Positions 22,239-32,455 of a stretch of 64,000 bases of DNA are shown one piece after another. Position 1 is the first letter of the stretch. The number at the start of each line of letters is the position of its first letter. Both the position numbers and the translations under genes were made by a program. The notes under the pieces are model-generated. The model did not search any database. It was given only the letters and a program-made list of their open reading frames with translations, and was not told where the DNA came from. Where the stretch lies: assembly GCA_905178155.1 (NCBI GenBank), contig CAJINV010000001.1, positions 5,474,757 through 5,538,756 on the forward strand, written 5' to 3'. The DNA is from Amoebophrya sp. A120. Taxonomy: Eukaryota > Sar > Dinophyceae > Syndiniales > Amoebophryaceae.

Positions 22239-25200
22239 ATGGTGCGCCACAAGAAGGGAGAGAAAAGCCTGGGCAAGCAAGCGAGAGCCCTGAAGCGCAT
22301 GCTGCAGGCTGCGCGGAAGACGGACGAAGAAGCGGAGCAGAGCAAGCCGGTGTCTATCGATAGAAAAAAAAGTGAAAGTCGTTCAGAAAGCGTCAGAAGC
22401 AGAGGCCAACTCAGCAGTGCGGCTTCGAAGAAGCCCGCGCAGCAGAGCAGCTCACCTTCACAAGAAGACGAGGAGGAGGAGGAGCCTGGTTCTGAAGATG
22501 TGGCACCTCCCGCTGCTACGGGAAAGGAGACGCCCTCCGTTCCAATTGCTGCTGCTTCGGCAGAAGATAAACAACCGGGATCGTCTTTATCTTCCGAGGA
22601 AGAAGAGATAGATTCCGAATCTGAAGTGAAGAACAACATTGAAAATGCAAGCAGAAATAAATCAGCACTATTTGCAGGAGGAGCCTCCTCCCTTTCCAAA
22701 GAAGACATCGACACCGAGGCTTCGGAGGAAGAAGAAGTTGTCCTCTACGATGTGCCCGAGCAGTCGAAGAAAGACATGGACGCGCTGAGTGCTGGTGGCT
22801 CCCCAGCTGCAGAAGAGATCGTGGCGGACAAGAGTGGAGGTGCGGCCACCCTTGGTGATCCGAGTTTCTCCTCGGAGGAAGAGGAGGACAGACTATCAAT
22901 TTCGGAGGAGGAGGAGGAAATGTCCTTGTCCCTGGACGAAGACCCGAAACGAACCGCGGTCGAAAGCATTCCTCTAGTAGTTGGCAAAAATGGTCGTGGT
23001 AATAGAAAAGACCTGAGCGGTAATTCGAGTAAACATGTATCCTTTGCGCTGGATGAGGGGACAAGTAGGGAGCATACCCTGAAGAAGGATGCCGACCCTA
23101 CAACTAGCAGCGCTCTCTTAGCGGGCCAAGTGCCTGCTGAAACCAAAAGACACGCTGACGCACAGGATAAGCACAATCCCGAGGTAGAGATATCATCAAG
23201 CGACGAAGAAGAGGAAGAAGATTCGGATCCAGAGGACCTTGATCTGGAAGAAATCGACGACAAGCTCTTCAACAGCAGCTCAAGAAAAGCTCTACAAAAT
23301 TCTGCGGACGAAGCGTCTTCCGATGAGGAAAAAGAAAGCGTTGACATGCGATACTGGAAAGAGTGCTTCAATTACGGGGCGGGCGGTAATTTCCGCTGCT
23401 CTCGCATGGGCTCCGGCGCGCAGATCCATTCCGACAATCGCGTCGGCGATTTTTTCCTGGTCTCCGGGCGAAAGTTCCAGGTGAAAGGAAGCCTATCTGC
23501 TAGCAGTAATAAGAGTGATATCGCAGCTATTCCCACCTCACTCGTCTTTGAGTGTCTCGGTGCTGTGTGCAAAGCGGACGTCTGGTACGAGTTTTCGTGT
23601 CCGAAAGAGTTCCCGCGCTTGGAGATCCGGATGCTGGCCGGCGGGGATTTGGAGTTCCAGGGCGAGGATGATTTGATCGTCGATAAATTCACGATGGAAA
23701 AAGCAAACAATGACTCCAGCGACAATCGCGATACGAACTTTCTGAAAGCGATGACCGTGCCCGAGTATGGAAAAGAGCCCTTCGACATTCAAGACCGACG
23801 GCACAAGGCGCAAAACCTGGCGACGTTCAAAAACATGCAACAGGAGCAGAAGCAGATCGAAGTCGACGGCAATTTTTACGACAGCGACGGGGACGAGGAA
23901 GCCACCTTCACGGGCGACGACATACACGCGACGTTGCCCTCGCCGTTGTGCGTGCCCGCGAAGTGGCAGGAGTTGATCCCGGTAGCAATGGAGAAGCGTT
24001 CGATCGCGGTGCTGGGGGCTAAAGGCCAGGGAAAATCGGCGCTACTTCGGTTCTTGCAGAACAAACTGCTGACGGCTGGTGCGAGGCATTTGTACTACCT
24101 CGACTGCGACCTTGGGCAACCGGAGCTGACGCCGCCTGGCTTCGTCAGTCTGACGCAGATCGAGAAACCCCTACTCTATTCCGACGCGGCAGTGTCGCAA
24201 CTGACGACCTGCGGGGACGAAGATACGAACAATAAGAACATCAAGTTTCTGCACCGGAAGTTCCTCGGGCAAGTGACGGCGGAGTCTATGACCTGCTTAA
24301 ACGTTACAATCCCAAATGTTACAATAGAATCTGGGATTTGTGTCGCGTGATGAGCATGACAGACTCCCAGAGCGTTCCACTTTCTGCAATACAAATTTCG
24401 CCAGATTCTAGTGCGGTTCGGAGCTCCGAAGCCTGTCATGCGCAATCCTATGAGAGTTGGCTAGGTAATGCACTTCTTGCAACACAAATTCCACATTCTA
24501 TTGTAACGTTTGAGATTGTAACACCTGAGCAGGTTATAGAGTCCGACCCGGAGTTCTACCTGGAGTCCGTGGCGGCCTGCTTCGAAACGCTGGTGGCGCG
24601 GCTGCGGTCGCTGGGCGCGGAGGACATTGTGGAGGCGAAGAAGATCGTGCTGGTGGTCAATTTACCCGGCTGGATCACCGGGCTGGGCTACCATTTAGCG
24701 CAGACGATCGTCAACATTTGCCAAATAGACATGCTCGTGCGGCTGAACGTCGAAACGGAGAAACTGGAACTGCTCGCGCAGGAAAACTCGCCGTTTGAAT
24801 CGTCTTTACTCTTACAAGCGGGCAGAAGTTGCCTCCACCGACCGCTGCTGCAGAAACCGACGGAGTTCTCTGGGGAGGTTGCGAAGAACAAGCACGATTC
24901 GTTCAGGCAGGGGCAGGACTGGCCAAGGTCGAGGACCTACGAAACGTTCGATATGGACGGTTTCAGGAATTTGAAGGAGGAAGAATTAAGAAGTGCCGGG
25001 TTTGGAGGAGATGAAAACCAAAATCGGGGTACTTTCGAAAAGCTCCGAGCAACCGTTCCACCTCCATCTCGTTTACCGAAAGAGTTGCGTTGGCTGCGGT
25101 TTTCTCTCGCGTTCCACCCGGATTTCACCGTGTCCAAAAACCTACTCCTCTTTCCACCGCAGACACAGCTGGCGCAGCGCGACCTCTTTGGCAAGCCACC

Positions 25201-25771
25201 GCTTCGCCTCCCAACGGATATCCTGCAGTTCGACGGCGCGGTTCAATTTGGAGCTGGAAACGCAAATGCAAAACGTCCAAGAGCAGAGTTTCGGCTCCCG
25301 CAGTTCCTGCTCGGCGCGCTGGTCGGTATGAAGTTCGGAATCAAGGACGATGAAAGCGAAAGCAGCAAAACGAAAAACAAGCGCCGGGAGACCAGTTCCG
25401 TCGCTTCGCAACTCCAGTTTGCCAGTACGTTCGAGAAAGCAGAGGTGGACTACTTGGGTTTCATCCACAGTCACGATGTGGAGCAAAAGGAGTTGATCGT
25501 TTTCGTCGAGGACCGGGTGCACACGCAGTACTTCAAAAACATGGAGCGACCGCGGTTACAGCCCCCGGATTACGTGAACGATGCCTGTTTGAGCATCGAG
25601 GACGCAACGCTGGTGCAAATTGTGGTGCCGAAGTGTTTGGGCAGTTACAGCTGGAACAACGTCGGGAACCGTGACGAAGCGTTCCTGCTGTCGCACGTGC
25701 TGGAGGGCGTGGAGACCGGGACGAAGGTGCGGTCCAGCAGGAATGACTTGAAACGAGCGAGGTTGGAATAA
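22239..25771 (+). CDS. GRC3: GRC3/NOL9 polynucleotide 5'-kinase
   Basis: Two exons (22239-24282 and 24540-25771) give 1091 residues. GRC3/NOL9 phosphorylates the 5'-OH of the ITS2 cleavage product during pre-rRNA maturation in the nucleolus. The ATP site is clear: Walker A VLGAKGQGKS (about 591-600), then YLDCDLGQPELTPPGF (about 618-633), which matches the family's DLDPGQPE-PPG block. The intron splits the catalytic domain shortly after; joining restores GQVTAES-DPEFY. The first 370 residues are an acidic Ser/Glu-rich tail with many SSEEE and SDEEE clusters (likely casein-kinase-2 sites), making the protein longer than yeast (about 630) or human (about 700) homologues. The intron is a foldback element, annotated separately. 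Confidence 0.9.
24283..24539 (+). mobile_element. Introner (foldback intron) in GRC3
   Basis: The 257-nt intron is built almost entirely from inverted repeats. The outer arms (about 24287-24341 and 24482-24538) pair at roughly 85%, starting TATGACCTGC on the left and ending GCAGGTTATA on the right. A second, nested inverted repeat lies inside (around 24326-24347 with 24388-24413). A palindrome CGGAGCTCCG sits near the middle. GAGTC occurs at both edges and looks like a 5-bp target duplication. No GT is available for an in-frame 5' splice site. Removing AGTC...TATAG restores the frame. Confidence 0.8.
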
Positions 25772-26312
25772 GGAAGGGTGTCGGACTGACATTCAAAGTT
25801 TGAGAAAAATGAAGAACGGAGCACGGACGAAGTCGATGTCTAAACGTATTTCTGCTACTCTCATCTAACGACGTAAAAGCGCCCCGACCTCTGCAGTACA
25901 TTGCAATGTTCAAGGTATTGGTCTCGTGAAAGAAAAAGCTTCACGGCGGGAAGTGCTACCTGCCGACCCTGTAATCGAGTACAGCGTCTTGTTCTAGTTC
26001 GAAATAAGTACTTTTCATGGTCCTTCTTTTCCGGATCACAAATCTGAAACTTTGATCTGTGTGCGTCTTTTCGTGGCGGGTTGCCAGAGCTCCTTCATCG
26101 TCTTTTTCCTGGTACTTTTGTTTTTTCAAAGAAAAATATAGTCCGAAGCCGTTATGCCTTGTTTAGCACCGAACTCTCACCTTTCGAGAGCACAGATTCT
26201 GTCCTCCTCTTGAGCGGAAGAAGGTCTGTTTTTAACGTATATTTTCTTCTCATAGTTTTTTACATCAACAACCTTTCTTTTTTTACTTTAACAACCTTTC
26301 GTCACAGCAGCT
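25772..26312. other. Intergenic, nothing recognised
   Basis: T-rich spacer before the next gene, with AAGTACTT at 26006-26013. No gene is seen. Confidence 0.4.
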
Positions 26313-27857
26313 ATGTCCGAGTATGCTTGGGTTCGCAACGTCTGCTTGGAAATCGCGTCCACACTTTGTGGTACACTTGGTAAGCAGCTTATGCGGATCG
26401 GAAAGCTCGTAGAGATGCGGGCAGATGCGGAACGTGAACAGGCAAATAAACTCGTCGACAAGGAAAGTGGCCTAGGCAACATCAAGCCCCCGATCGGAGG
26501 GAAAAACATCAGTTGCGAGAAACAAGTCTGCAAGAAGACCACGGGTTCTTTCGCGAGCAGCTGCAGTCCTTCCTCAATCAAAAGCTCTTCAAAGAAAATC
26601 ACAAAATCAACGTCTGATCTGTTGGAGAAGGATTCCGCTTTCCTCTTCGGGCGGTCCATTTGCATCCTCGGCGTCTTCATCAACGCTTTTATCGGGCCCT
26701 TTCTCGACGCCTTCGCGTACCAGGACGTCGCCCAGTCCCTCATCACCCCGCTGACGGGCCTGGGCGTCGTGTGGAACACGCTGCTCGCCCCCTGCACGCT
26801 CGGCGAGGTGCTGAGCGCGAAGCGGGTGATCGCGATCACGTTAATCGTCCTGGGCATCATTCTGACGGTGTGCTTCGCGGTGAAGGTGGAGAGCCGCACG
26901 TGGCAAACCACGGACGACATCAAGGAAATTTGGTACAGCTGGCGCACCCGATGCTACGTGGTCGCGTTCAGCGTGCTGATCGCCGGCAGCGTGCACCTGC
27001 AGCAGAGATTCGAGAACAAGCACGACTACCGCCGGGGCTTCCTCATCGGCTGCACGGCCGGCGCGCTTTCGGGCAACATGTTCTGCATGAAGCTGTTGAT
27101 GGAGCTGCTCGCGATTGGGTACAAGGCCGACCAGTTTCTGGGCATCTTTCGCTTTTTCGTCACCGACTTTGTCCTGATATCCTCCATCATCGGAGGCGCG
27201 CTGTTTTTTAGCATATCCAACGCCATCCTGCTGGCGATCGGAATGCGAAATTTTGAAGTTTTGTACATGGTGCCCATCTTCGAGGCATCGGCAATCATTC
27301 TCGACGGGCTCTCCGCCGCAGTCGTCATGCGCGACTTTGACCACCCCGTGGACTTGTGGCTACCGCTGCCAAACCCGGACTACGTTAGTGGTTCCGACGT
27401 TAATGCTGTAATACATGATGGAGGAGCCACGATGAACGATCCGAATGTAAGCGGCCAGAGCTCCACCTCTCGGTTTGGCGTCACGGTCAACGCCCACTGG
27501 CGGGGCGTGGGGTACATCTGCAGCATGTGCATCATAGTTTTGGGGCTGCGGTTGCTGGTACTCGCGCAAGGAAAGGTAGAGGCTGAACATAATTCCAGCT
27601 GTTCTAGTGCATCGAGTGGGAGTGAAGAGTATGAGGAAGACGAGGAGCACGGAATGGCAGCTAGCCGCGTAAGCAGTCCCTTCGCGAAGATGGACGACCT
27701 GCAAATTAGCAACTATGGGAGCGCGGGGAACAAGATGAGCCGAGGCTTTGGGGGTTCAGGGAAGAAACCGTTGGGCAGAAAAAATTTTGGTAGCCGCGAA
27801 TCACCGAACTATAAATGCACGACGCAACTGCCACCAGAAAATTCTGGACTACCCTAA
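26313..27857 (+). CDS. NIPA-like magnesium transporter (DMT superfamily)
   Basis: Single exon, 514 residues. Several hydrophobic segments run from about residue 110 to 430. The block FAYQDVAQSLITPLTGLGVVWN corresponds to the NIPA motif in which the first half-repeat packs a polar loop against a helix, and VIAITLIVLGIILTV follows. NIPA proteins move Mg2+ and related cations at the plasma membrane or endosomes. The C-terminal 80 residues are cytosolic in appearance, acidic then Gly/Lys-rich. A roughly 75-residue Ser/Lys-rich insert separates the first helix from the rest. Family assignment is good; substrate is inferred. Confidence 0.8.
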   Translation: MSEYAWVRNVCLEIASTLCGTLGKQLMRIGKLVEMRADAEREQANKLVDKESGLGNIKPPIGGKNISCEKQVCKKTTGSFASSCSPSSIKSSSKKITKSTSDLLEKDSAFLFGRSICILGVFINAFIGPFLDAFAYQDVAQSLITPLTGLGVVWNTLLAPCTLGEVLSAKRVIAITLIVLGIILTVCFAVKVESRTWQTTDDIKEIWYSWRTRCYVVAFSVLIAGSVHLQQRFENKHDYRRGFLIGCTAGALSGNMFCMKLLMELLAIGYKADQFLGIFRFFVTDFVLISSIIGGALFFSISNAILLAIGMRNFEVLYMVPIFEASAIILDGLSAAVVMRDFDHPVDLWLPLPNPDYVSGSDVNAVIHDGGATMNDPNVSGQSSTSRFGVTVNAHWRGVGYICSMCIIVLGLRLLVLAQGKVEAEHNSSCSSASSGSEEYEEDEEHGMAASRVSSPFAKMDDLQISNYGSAGNKMSRGFGGSGKKPLGRKNFGSRESPNYKCTTQLPPENSGLP

Positions 27858-28721
27858 GAGAAAAAATTTTTACAAAAGAGAAAATACAGCGATGATCTTG
27901 ATCTACATCTAGTGTGTTTGGCATTCTTGTTTTCGAAGCTCGTTGCTTTCGTTTTGCTGAAGTCAATTCTCGCTCAGATGGAGAGTGAATTGCTATGACT
28001 TGTTGTACAAGTCGTCAACTTCTCGTGGCCTCTGCTTATTGATTTTTGCCTGAGTACTTCTACAATTTTTGAATGCATGAATCTAATTCAGCACAGCTGG
28101 TGCACATGCACGCAACCTGTAACTCAATAAATATGGTACGTTTTCGCTTTTCTGTCACTGTCTGCTCTTGAGAATAAATTCACTGTTGCCAAGACCACGC
28201 GCAGTTTTTCGTACATTTTACTGTGAAAAAATCGCCAAACTTCTGAAGTAACACTGAACATTTTTCCTACTGACAAAAAAGCAATTTTCCCGCTGCCACC
28301 GGTGTGCCTTTTGCACTGAAATGCACGCGGGAATGTTTTTCTGTTCTGCTGCATAATACGTGACACACTTGTTGCGTACTGTTGAAGTAAATTCAGCATC
28401 AAGGCAGCATAGTCGCCGCTTGAAGCAATACGTAGTGGTCACATGTTGTGTCATGACGTGATCAAATAAGTGCCATACCATCGTGACTCTATTTTTATAC
28501 ATACAGTTGCTCCCCGAGAGGAAATCGATCAGCTTCTTTATACATAGAGTTAAGTCAAAGGTATAAAAATGCTTATTTGCTTTCGTGCCTAGTCGTTGGA
28601 CTTGCGGCTCGATGAGTTTGTCTTCTTGATATCGTGGATCTTTAAGAGCACCGAGGACCAGTTTGGCATTATTGTGGAGACTCGAAAGAACAGCATTCCG
28701 TTCCGTTGGTCCCGACGGAAG
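27858..28721. other. Intergenic, minus-strand frame only
   Basis: A 179-codon open frame lies on the minus strand (28218-28757). It overlaps the first exon of the next gene and resembles no known protein. No other feature was found. Confidence 0.4.
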
Positions 28722-30766
28722 ATGCGGCACTTTTGCGCTGCACGTTCCGTCAGGCACGCGGCGTTCGCGGCTTCCGCTGTCCTGGGATTGGGCTCTCTCT
28801 TCGGATCTGCGGAAGCACGTCGAGAAGACATGTGTATCTATATCTTTAGCTTTCTTCTTGTGTTAGTGTTTCTTGCCTTTGGCTTCATTGCCACACCATC
28901 ATCTTCCGTCTGCTTTTGCTAGCATACCAGTCTGCGGTAAGATGACATTTGTTTCCTTGCAGCAGGGATTTCGTTCGCATGCACCAGTTTTGCGCGATAG
29001 ATTAGTCGTGTTAGCTCCTGCAGCGTGACAGATGACTTTTGGTCTGTGTAAGTCCTGCAAAAAAAAAAAAAAACGATTGAAAAAATCAGGCGCAGTGTCG
29101 GTTGGTACGTCCGTTCTCTTTGGGTCTACGGTTGGCAGGAGAGACTTTGGTATGTAGCAGCTTTATTTGTTTGATTTCCGTTTCTTTCACGCTTGCAATC
29201 TGGAACTTTTCGTGGAGTTTTTCGAAGGATCATTTTTCTTCACTATACGTAAAGAAATTATATTCGCTGTTGTTCATGTGCTTACGTAAGCGTATGTGTG
29301 TAAGCTCGGTGGCTTGATATAAACCCGTTCTATCTGAAACAGCAACGGCAGTACAAGACCGGAACGTTGATGCGGATGAGACCGCGTTAGACAACGCCGA
29401 GACTGACAAGGTCGACGAAGCCTTTCCACCTAACGCGGAAACCGATCGTGTCCCCCCCCCCGGTGCTTTCGGCAATTCAGAGGAAGGACAGCGGGATGAA
29501 AACAAGCTCACTAATGCTACGACGCCTTTGCGGCCTGTCGGAGCGACAGCCCGCATCACAAAAGTGTTGGACGAGGACCTGGCGCAGGTTCCACAGGAGG
29601 ACTTCGCCTTGCTGCGCCTCAAACTGAACAATGAGACACTGCGTCGGGCTGGAGCAGACACAGACGGCAATAACGTCGTCGACGATGACGAAAAAAACGA
29701 ATTTTGCGACACCTTTTTTTTTCCGACCCACAGCAGTGATGGGCTATACGATCCAGGTGTAGCTCTGGTCGAGGTTACGTCCAAGGGCGTCGACGAAGCG
29801 GTCAGCAATCCGGTTTCGCCCACTGGTGGAGACTCTAGCGGGAAGGCGGTTACCTTTCTCGAGCCCCGCGTGAACAACAATGCGGAAATCAGTCAAGCGT
29901 GCCTTGAAGGACGCAGCGGTTCTTTCGGGCATTATGCACCGGCGCATCATCAACATCATCTCCCGGGCCATACAGGAGGACACGGCAGTCCGCATGGCCA
30001 TGTGGGTTCTTCTGGGCATCATCTTCCTCCACCGCCGCCGGACCGTACAGTGCTCGGTTCAGGCTATGAGGGGGGACACTACGGCGTCGGTCGTGCTCCG
30101 CATCAAAAACCACCGGGTGCCGCTGGTCATGGCGGTCCGGATTCGGAAGACTCAGACGAAGACGAACACGAACACGAGGAATACTCAGACGAGGAGGTGT
30201 TAGAGAAAAACGCTGAGAACGCGAACGATGATTTACAAAAGCGAGTGCTGCAAGATCATCGGTTCTCCCATCCGGGGGCAACAGAAGTGCCGGGCTACCG
30301 CTTTCCGAGTTGGCTCAAGAAGGCAGCCCAAGCCTTCCAGAAAAAATGGCTGGAAGAGCGGAGCAAGTCTTGGCTGCACTGTTTGTTCGGTATTCTTTAC
30401 GGATTCGCTTTGGAGCTACTGCTTCTTGTTTTCTAGGTTGATTGCAAATGCTTAGCATCAGAGACGAGGACGTGCACACTGCAGCGGGAGAGAACCTAGT
30501 CAAAAACCACAGGTGACCGCCTTTGGAAGTCGTGGCGTGTCTACTGGAACATCGCGTTGCCCGATGACATCAAAAGTAAAATTGTGGTTGGCGGAGCCGT
30601 CATGTTACCCATGTCCGTCCTGGAAAAATTTGCTCATGAGAACGGTGATGCGGTTGCGGAGATGAGAAAGTCGTGGACGCAACGCAGATTTGGGCCAAAC
30701 GGAAATTTGATTTGCTTTGGGCCAGAGGAGGGTAAACACGGCGCTGGCGCGCCATGCAAAAAGTAA
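28722..30766 (+). CDS. Secreted His-rich, acidic unknown protein
   Basis: Three exons (28722-28818, 29343-30389, 30513-30766) give 465 residues. The introns are GT-AG, and the first is long (524 nt). Residues 1-32 form a signal peptide (MRHFCAARSVRHAAF...LGLGSLFGSAEA). The middle (about 215-300) is rich in His and Gly (HHQHHLPGHTGGHGSPHGH), followed by an Asp/Glu run (DSDEDEHEHEEYSDEE). The C-terminus is ordered, with repeated aromatic-basic segments (WLKKAAQAFQKKWLEE, RLWKSWRVYWNI). Metal binding through the His-rich region is a reasonable inference. I recognise no family. The joins rest on phase and codon continuity. Confidence 0.65.
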
Positions 30767-31380
30767 CATCACCAGAAACTACATGGTAAAAATGATCTAT
30801 CTACGCACGAAAAAAGTACGCAGAAAAGGCTAGACTCATCAGGAGAAATAAAAGTAAGTCACTCACAGGCTCAATATTTTTGTGTACTGATAGGTTTTTC
30901 TTTTTGAGTTTCTCTCGCCCAGACAGTTTCTCTCGCCCAGACAGTATCTCTCGCCCAGACAGATAGAGGCGAGCACGCCTTTTGTTTTTGAGCTTCTCAT
31001 GCGAACCGCACGTATTAAAAGCATTTCCACTTGATGTCCCTGCGACATTGCCAAAACGCAAAGGCAACAACTCACATCATGACTGCCAAAGGCTGGCCAC
31101 TCTGGGCACGTTTCTTTGCGGGCTTCAATATACCGTGAGATGAACCACTAATAGACTGCAGCGCAAATAATGCAGTGACCGCTGCACCTCTGTTCTTGCG
31201 GGAAAACGAGGATGAGGAATACCATATCACAAGCATATTTTCATCCCTGCACATCGCAAGAGCGGGGCGAGACCCGAGCTGCCTGGCGCGTTGAAATGTT
31301 GCCGGCCGGGAAAAACTGATGTGCTTTTGTTTTCGTTTGCTCCAGTATTTGTGTAAAGAATTGTGGAACTGGAACGCCAA
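30767..31380. other. Intergenic with a minisatellite
   Basis: Apart from the 18-bp repeat at 30908-30961, no feature is supported. Confidence 0.4.
30908..30961 (+). repeat. 18-bp minisatellite, three copies
   Basis: Three head-to-tail copies of GTTTCTCTCGCCCAGACA at 30908, 30926 and 30944. The third differs by one base (GTATCTC). Confidence 0.9.
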
Positions 31381-32223
31381 ATGACGATCATGCTCTCAAC
31401 CGCTCCCGCGGATCGCGACAAAGTTCCAAACCTCGACTCTGGGACCTACAACGCCTGGGTCCCTACCGATTCCAGTCGGAGCAGCAGCAGTGGGGTTTCC
31501 AATCGAGATGACGACGAAACAAAGAAGAGAAGCGGAGACAAGAAGCTGGCCAGTGCTTATTCCGATTCCACGAACGAGGCCGAAGAAAGTTACGTCTTGG
31601 ACTTGTACACCGGGACTTCGCTTCCCAGAGTGATGTTTGAGGTACCAATGCCATCATCTCCGAGTAGCGATGAACCAGCTCCGAGCGCAGTGGCAACGCC
31701 ATCAACCGGCGCGGATAGTATGAGAGGTATACCAGGTTCGAGCAGCGAACTTATTGACGATATAAGCAACAGAGGTCCGGAAGTTTACCTGAATCTCTAC
31801 CATGTGCGTTTAAACAGCGGCCTTGGCTTCTCGGTTTTGAATCGGTTGGTCAACGCTTTCTCCTCGTCGGCCACCGCACACGAGCCGTTCGGTGTGTACC
31901 ACGTCGGGGTCGAGCTGTTCGATATGGAATGGCAGTACGCGCACCGCCCGGTGGGATGTGGGATTTTTTGCCTGAAGCCGCGAGTATCTCACCATCACAC
32001 GTACTACCGCTCCATCTACCTCGGGAAGGCGAAAGGTGGTAGCTTCGCCACCAAGAAGGATGTCATTGCGAGAATCAAGCTTTTGCAGAAGAATTGGCCC
32101 GGGCCTGAGTACCACACGAGGACCAAAAATTGCTTGGACTTTGCCCGAGTTTTGACTGCTGAGTTGGGTGTAGAAGATTGCCTGGAAAAGCTCGCTGATT
32201 ATGCCCGCTGGTGGCCTTTTTGA
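31381..32223 (+). CDS. PPPDE-type (DeSI) thiol isopeptidase
   Basis: Single exon, 280 residues from the first ATG at 31381. After a Ser-rich linker of about 120 residues comes a PPPDE domain (about 125-280). It contains VYLNLYHVRLN, the catalytic histidine in GVYHVGVELF (about 173) and the catalytic cysteine in TKNCLDFARVL (about 251). Both residues of the dyad are present. PPPDE/DeSI enzymes remove SUMO or ubiquitin from proteins. The long N-terminal extension is unusual for DeSI proteins, which mostly begin near the domain. Confidence 0.85.
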   Translation: MTIMLSTAPADRDKVPNLDSGTYNAWVPTDSSRSSSSGVSNRDDDETKKRSGDKKLASAYSDSTNEAEESYVLDLYTGTSLPRVMFEVPMPSSPSSDEPAPSAVATPSTGADSMRGIPGSSSELIDDISNRGPEVYLNLYHVRLNSGLGFSVLNRLVNAFSSSATAHEPFGVYHVGVELFDMEWQYAHRPVGCGIFCLKPRVSHHHTYYRSIYLGKAKGGSFATKKDVIARIKLLQKNWPGPEYHTRTKNCLDFARVLTAELGVEDCLEKLADYARWWPF

Positions 32224-32455
32224 ACATTTGTTGTGTAGTCCGCCGAAAGGAGGATGGAAGACAACTTGAATTGATTCTTGTTCACACATGTTTCGGCGGT
32301 ATACGTAGAAACATAAGTACCGTTTTGTGGAATGGTTGAGCTTTTTGTAGCTTAAAAATAAACTGCCGTCCTGGTCTTTCGTTCGTCAACTGTCATCCCT
32401 ACATCAGATCCATGCTCAGAGTGAGGAATTCTCCACGTATTTTTTCTCCTTCAAG

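Noticed and set aside
28218-28757. 179-codon open frame on the minus strand
   Set aside because: It overlaps the signal-peptide exon of a + strand gene, resembles no protein and is against the direction of every other gene. It is long enough to note but not to call.
30305-30320. TTGGCTCAAG, which matches the end of the dinoflagellate spliced leader
   Set aside because: It is inside a coding exon (SWLKKA) and lacks the rest of the leader, so it is chance.
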